Source of the DNA: a bacterium
GTDB taxonomy: Bacteria; UBP14; UBA6098; 4484-93
Direction: 5' to 3'
DNA: 64,000 nucleotides
NCBI GenBank assembly: GCA_021158465.1
Contig: JAGGUN010000035.1
Coordinates: 10,668-74,667, forward strand
The position numbers were made by a program, and so were the translations under genes. Shown piece after piece: positions 61,945 to 64,000 of this stretch; position 1 is the first letter of the stretch; each line of letters starts with the position of its first letter. The notes under the pieces are model-generated. The model was given only the letters and a program-made list of their open reading frames with translations, made no database searches and had not been told where the DNA came from.

Positions 61945-62772
61945 ATGGATTTCTGGAAGAGGTTACTAAATATAGACAGAAGGATTATTTACCTTGTGAT
62001 TGCTATTACTGTGATAGTGCCGTTTTTCCTCCCCACAGGCTGGCCCATAAATGTAACATATGAGGTGAAGAACATCTACGATTATATAGAGAATCTGGGT
62101 CCTGAGGGGGTTGTGCTTCTATCCGCTGACTACGACGCCTCTACCCTTGCTGAGCTTCAGCCTATGTTTGATGCTTGTCTTAGGCACTGCTTTGCTCGAG
62201 ATGTGAAGGTGATAGTGATGTCGCTCTTTCCGCAGGGTGTCGGGCTTGCGGAGATCTCCCTAAAGCGTATTGCAAAGGAGTATAACAAGGTGAACGGAGT
62301 TGACTACTGCTTTCTCGGCTACAAGCCCGGCGGTAGCATCATTATTATGGGTATGGGCTCGAATATCAGGATCCCTTTCCCGAGCGACTACTATGGTACA
62401 CCGCTGAAAGACATCCCTATGATGAAGGACATCAATAACTTCAGCGACATTGACTTAGTAATCAGCTTCTCCGGCACAGGGATTGTGGCGAGTTGGCTGT
62501 ATTATGCTCATGAGCCTTACAATCAGGACATCGCCTGGGGTGTAACCGCCGTTATGGCATCCGATTACTACCCGTTCTTGCAGAGCCACCAGATAGTAGG
62601 TCTGATAGGCGGTATGAAAGGCGCCGCAGAATACGAAACTCTTATATCCAAGCCCAGCCTTGCTACAAGCGGTATGGATGCTCAAAGCTGGGCTCATATT
62701 ATGATTATTGTATTTATCATCATAGGGAACATCGGATACCTTGCTATGAGGAAGAAAGAAAGGAGGATGTAG
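61945..62772 (+). CDS. Conserved membrane-anchored protein of unknown function
   Basis: A 275-residue protein with one TM helix at each end (about 15-33 and 248-266) and an alpha/beta soluble domain between. GPEGVVLLSADYDASTLAEL, VKVIVMSLFPQGVGLAEIS and DLVISFSGTGIVASWLYYA look like a Rossmann-type series of strands and helices. Charges put both ends inside (KRLLNIDRR, MRKKERRM) and the soluble domain outside. The order of strands recalls the DUF6754 domain of the neighbouring 909-residue protein. It is joined to the next gene without a gap. Confidence 0.7.
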   Translation: MDFWKRLLNIDRRIIYLVIAITVIVPFFLPTGWPINVTYEVKNIYDYIENLGPEGVVLLSADYDASTLAELQPMFDACLRHCFARDVKVIVMSLFPQGVGLAEISLKRIAKEYNKVNGVDYCFLGYKPGGSIIIMGMGSNIRIPFPSDYYGTPLKDIPMMKDINNFSDIDLVISFSGTGIVASWLYYAHEPYNQDIAWGVTAVMASDYYPFLQSHQIVGLIGGMKGAAEYETLISKPSLATSGMDAQSWAHIMIIVFIIIGNIGYLAMRKKERRM

Positions 62773-63402
62773 ATGCACCTCTCGCCGAGTATAGGTGTCT
62801 GGGTTGCGGTATTCTTGACACTGTGCGTTCTCTCCTTCCTCTACAAAGACAACCCGTTTTACAAGTTCGCTGAGCATCTTGTGGTGGGTGTTTCTGTTGG
62901 CTACGGAATGGTGCTCTGGTATACGCAGGGGATACTTCCGAAGTTCATTACCCCGTTCTTCAAGGAAGGGAAGTATATCTACATTGTTCCAGCTATTCTG
63001 GGGATTATGATAACGATGCAGCTTGTGCGGAAATATGCTTGGCTTGCCCGTTTCCCGATGGCGTTCCTACTCGGGGCGAGCTCTGGTATCGGGCTACCGA
63101 GGACGATGCAGGCAGGCGTCATTAAACAGCTGGAAGCTACGATGGTCCCTATGGGGTTCTCGCGCCTCCAGTATATATGGAATATTGTTATATTTGTCGG
63201 GGTGCTCTCGGTGCTCATCTATTTCTTCTTCTCCAAGGAGCATAAGGGTGTGTTCGGCGGAATTGCAAACATCGGTATCTGGTATCTGATGATAGGCTTC
63301 GGAGCAACATTCGGATATACTGTTATGGCAAGGCTATCGCTGTTTATCGGGAGGGTGCTGTTCATCATCCAGACAGCACTCGGCATTCAGGTAGCAGGGT
63401 AG
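62773..63402 (+). CDS. Conserved multi-pass membrane protein of unknown function
   Basis: A 209-residue protein with about six TM helices (near 8-24, 32-50, 65-82, 92-105, 135-153 and 165-200). FYKFAEHLVVGVSVGYGMV, FLLGASSGIGLPRTMQAGV and WYLMIGFGATFGYTVMARLS are glycine-rich helix segments. I recognise no family. Its ATG follows the stop of the previous gene directly. It ends the five-gene unit, and a new promoter starts 9 bp later. Confidence 0.7.
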   Translation: MHLSPSIGVWVAVFLTLCVLSFLYKDNPFYKFAEHLVVGVSVGYGMVLWYTQGILPKFITPFFKEGKYIYIVPAILGIMITMQLVRKYAWLARFPMAFLLGASSGIGLPRTMQAGVIKQLEATMVPMGFSRLQYIWNIVIFVGVLSVLIYFFFSKEHKGVFGGIANIGIWYLMIGFGATFGYTVMARLSLFIGRVLFIIQTALGIQVAG

Positions 63403-63410
63403 CTTTTAAC

Positions 63411-63438
63411 TTGACAGAATAAAGGATTTTTATATACT
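63411..63438 (+). promoter_or_regulatory. Predicted promoter of the small membrane protein and tRNA genes
   Basis: TTGACA (63411-63416), 16-bp spacer, TATACT (63433-63438), followed 29 bp later by the ATG at 63468. Likely also transcribes the two tRNAs. Confidence 0.6.
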
Positions 63439-63467
63439 GATAGTTCGAGGAATTAGAGCAAAAACAG

Positions 63468-63683
63468 ATGGCAAAGAAACAGAAGAAGGTATCGAGGAAG
63501 CCTACGCTTCCATTTGGTCCGTTGAATTATTGGTTATTTCTGGTGGGAATAATTCTTGTAGTGATGGGGTTTGTCGTTCTGTCGCAAGGTTCGCTGACAC
63601 TTGCACCGCTTCTTCTGGTGCTGGGGTATCTGGTCGTTTTGCCGTTATCCATACTTGTGAGGGGAAAGAAGCAGGGCGGTTAG
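63468..63683 (+). CDS. Small two-helix membrane protein (DUF3098-like)
   Basis: A 71-residue protein with a basic N terminus (MAKKQKKVSRK), two TM helices (about 20-38 and 44-62) and a basic C terminus. FGPLNYWLFLVGIILVVMGF and SLTLAPLLLVLGYLVVLPLS resemble the DUF3098 family of small membrane proteins. No ribosome binding site is clear (TTAGAGCAAAAACAG precedes). Its last three codons and stop lie inside the 5' end of tRNA-Val. The function is unknown. Confidence 0.7.
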   Translation: MAKKQKKVSRKPTLPFGPLNYWLFLVGIILVVMGFVVLSQGSLTLAPLLLVLGYLVVLPLSILVRGKKQGG

Positions 63684-63748
63684 CTCAGCTGGTCGAGAGC
63701 GCCTGCCTTACAAGCAGGAGGTCACTGGTTCGAATCCAGTATCGCCCA
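63674..63748 (+). tRNA. tRNA-Val (anticodon TAC), CCA not encoded
   Basis: A 75-base cloverleaf. The acceptor GGGCGGT pairs with ATCGCCC, and the anticodon stem CCTGC/GCAGG has loop CTTACAA. The T arm and the bases after it match the tRNA-Val at 50734 almost exactly. The discriminator A is followed by ATG, so CCA must be added enzymatically. The first ten bases overlap the preceding coding region. Confidence 0.95.
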
Positions 63749-63767
63749 ATGTAATAGAAGGATTTGC

Positions 63768-63843
63768 GGGACCGTAGTTCAGTTTTGGTTAGAACGCCGG
63801 CCTGTCAAGCCGGAGGTCGCGAGTTCGAGCCTCGTCGGTCCCG
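63768..63843 (+). tRNA. tRNA-Asp (anticodon GTC), CCA not encoded
   Basis: A 76-base cloverleaf. The acceptor GGGACCG pairs with CGGTCCC. The D arm is GTTCAGTTTTGGTTAGAAC, the anticodon stem CCGGC/GCCGG has loop CTGTCAA, and the T arm is GCGAGTTCGAGCCTCGT. The discriminator G is typical of tRNA-Asp. CCA is not encoded. It lies 19 bp after tRNA-Val and ends in a T-run. Confidence 0.95.
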
Positions 63844-63850
63844 CTTTTTT
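63836..63850 (+). terminator. Possible terminator at the end of tRNA-Asp
   Basis: The acceptor stem is extended by GC on both sides (GCGGGACCG/CGGTCCCGC) and followed by six T. The tRNA hairpin itself may serve as the terminator stem. Confidence 0.35.
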
Positions 63851-64000
63851 ACTGTCACTATATCGAAGGGGGGTGAAACAGCCTTTAAACTGCTTCAGAA
63901 CTGCCTCAAAACGGCTCGAAAATTTCTGGCGGTTGGTTACATAAGAAAAATCTTTGAATGGAGTTGGGCAGGCTAAGAATTACCTCAAAAATTATTTCAG

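Noticed and set aside
63851-64000. Coding fragment at the right edge
   Set aside because: Short frames only, with no ribosome binding site and no recognisable protein.

Overview
The window is a gene-dense bacterial chromosome segment with about 43 protein genes. It also has three tRNAs and one large SRP RNA, and I see no insertion sequence, prophage or CRISPR array. It looks like an uncultured, probably diderm, candidate-phylum bacterium of the FCB/WOR-3 kind. The clues are five large exported proteins that end in PNPF-type sorting or FlgD-like C-terminal domains, a C25 (gingipain-type) peptidase, an RND/TolC efflux system, Wza-type export, type IV pilus ATPases and a Bacillus-like SRP RNA with an Alu domain. 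This placement is inference; a phylogeny of PheT, ThrS or MetG would decide it.

Layout. 1-1746 (+): end of tldD and complete pmbA. 1753-16268 (-): one tight operon running pilB, pilT, pilC, a PilS-like kinase, a 2710-residue repeat protein and coaE. 16351-22890 (-): a secreted CTD protein, a metallo-beta-lactamase-fold hydrolase, metG and a metalloprotease-like lipoprotein. 23024-25203 (-): tdh and kbl (threonine to glycine). 25353-25823 (+): a small lipoprotein. 25846-32338 (-): methyltransferase, glycosyltransferase and C25 protease, translationally coupled. 32449-34329 (+): an Omp28/thioredoxin-like CTD protein. 34410-39943 (+): polysaccharide export and nucleotide-sugar genes. 39940-44118 (-): gcvH, gcvPA, a lipoprotein, gcvPB and comEA. 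44213-50810 (-): tRNA-Val, thrS, infC, rpmI, rplT, pheS and pheT. 50952-56928 (-): TetR regulator, TolC, membrane-fusion protein and RND pump. 57085-63402 (+): SRP RNA followed by five genes of unknown function including a DUF6754-type protein. 63468-63843 (+): a small membrane protein, tRNA-Val and tRNA-Asp. The last 150 bases hold nothing I can support.

How the genes fit together. Tdh and Kbl make glycine and acetyl-CoA from threonine, and the glycine cleavage proteins can oxidise that glycine (GcvT and the lipoamide dehydrogenase are not in the window). The translation operon keeps the classic thrS-infC-rpmI-rplT-pheS-pheT order. In it, thrS and infC both appear to start at non-canonical AUU and AUC codons behind strong Shine-Dalgarno sequences, so IF3 may control both its own synthesis and that of ThrRS. 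The least understood part is the five-gene membrane operon at 57374-63402, which is my main candidate for an undescribed system.
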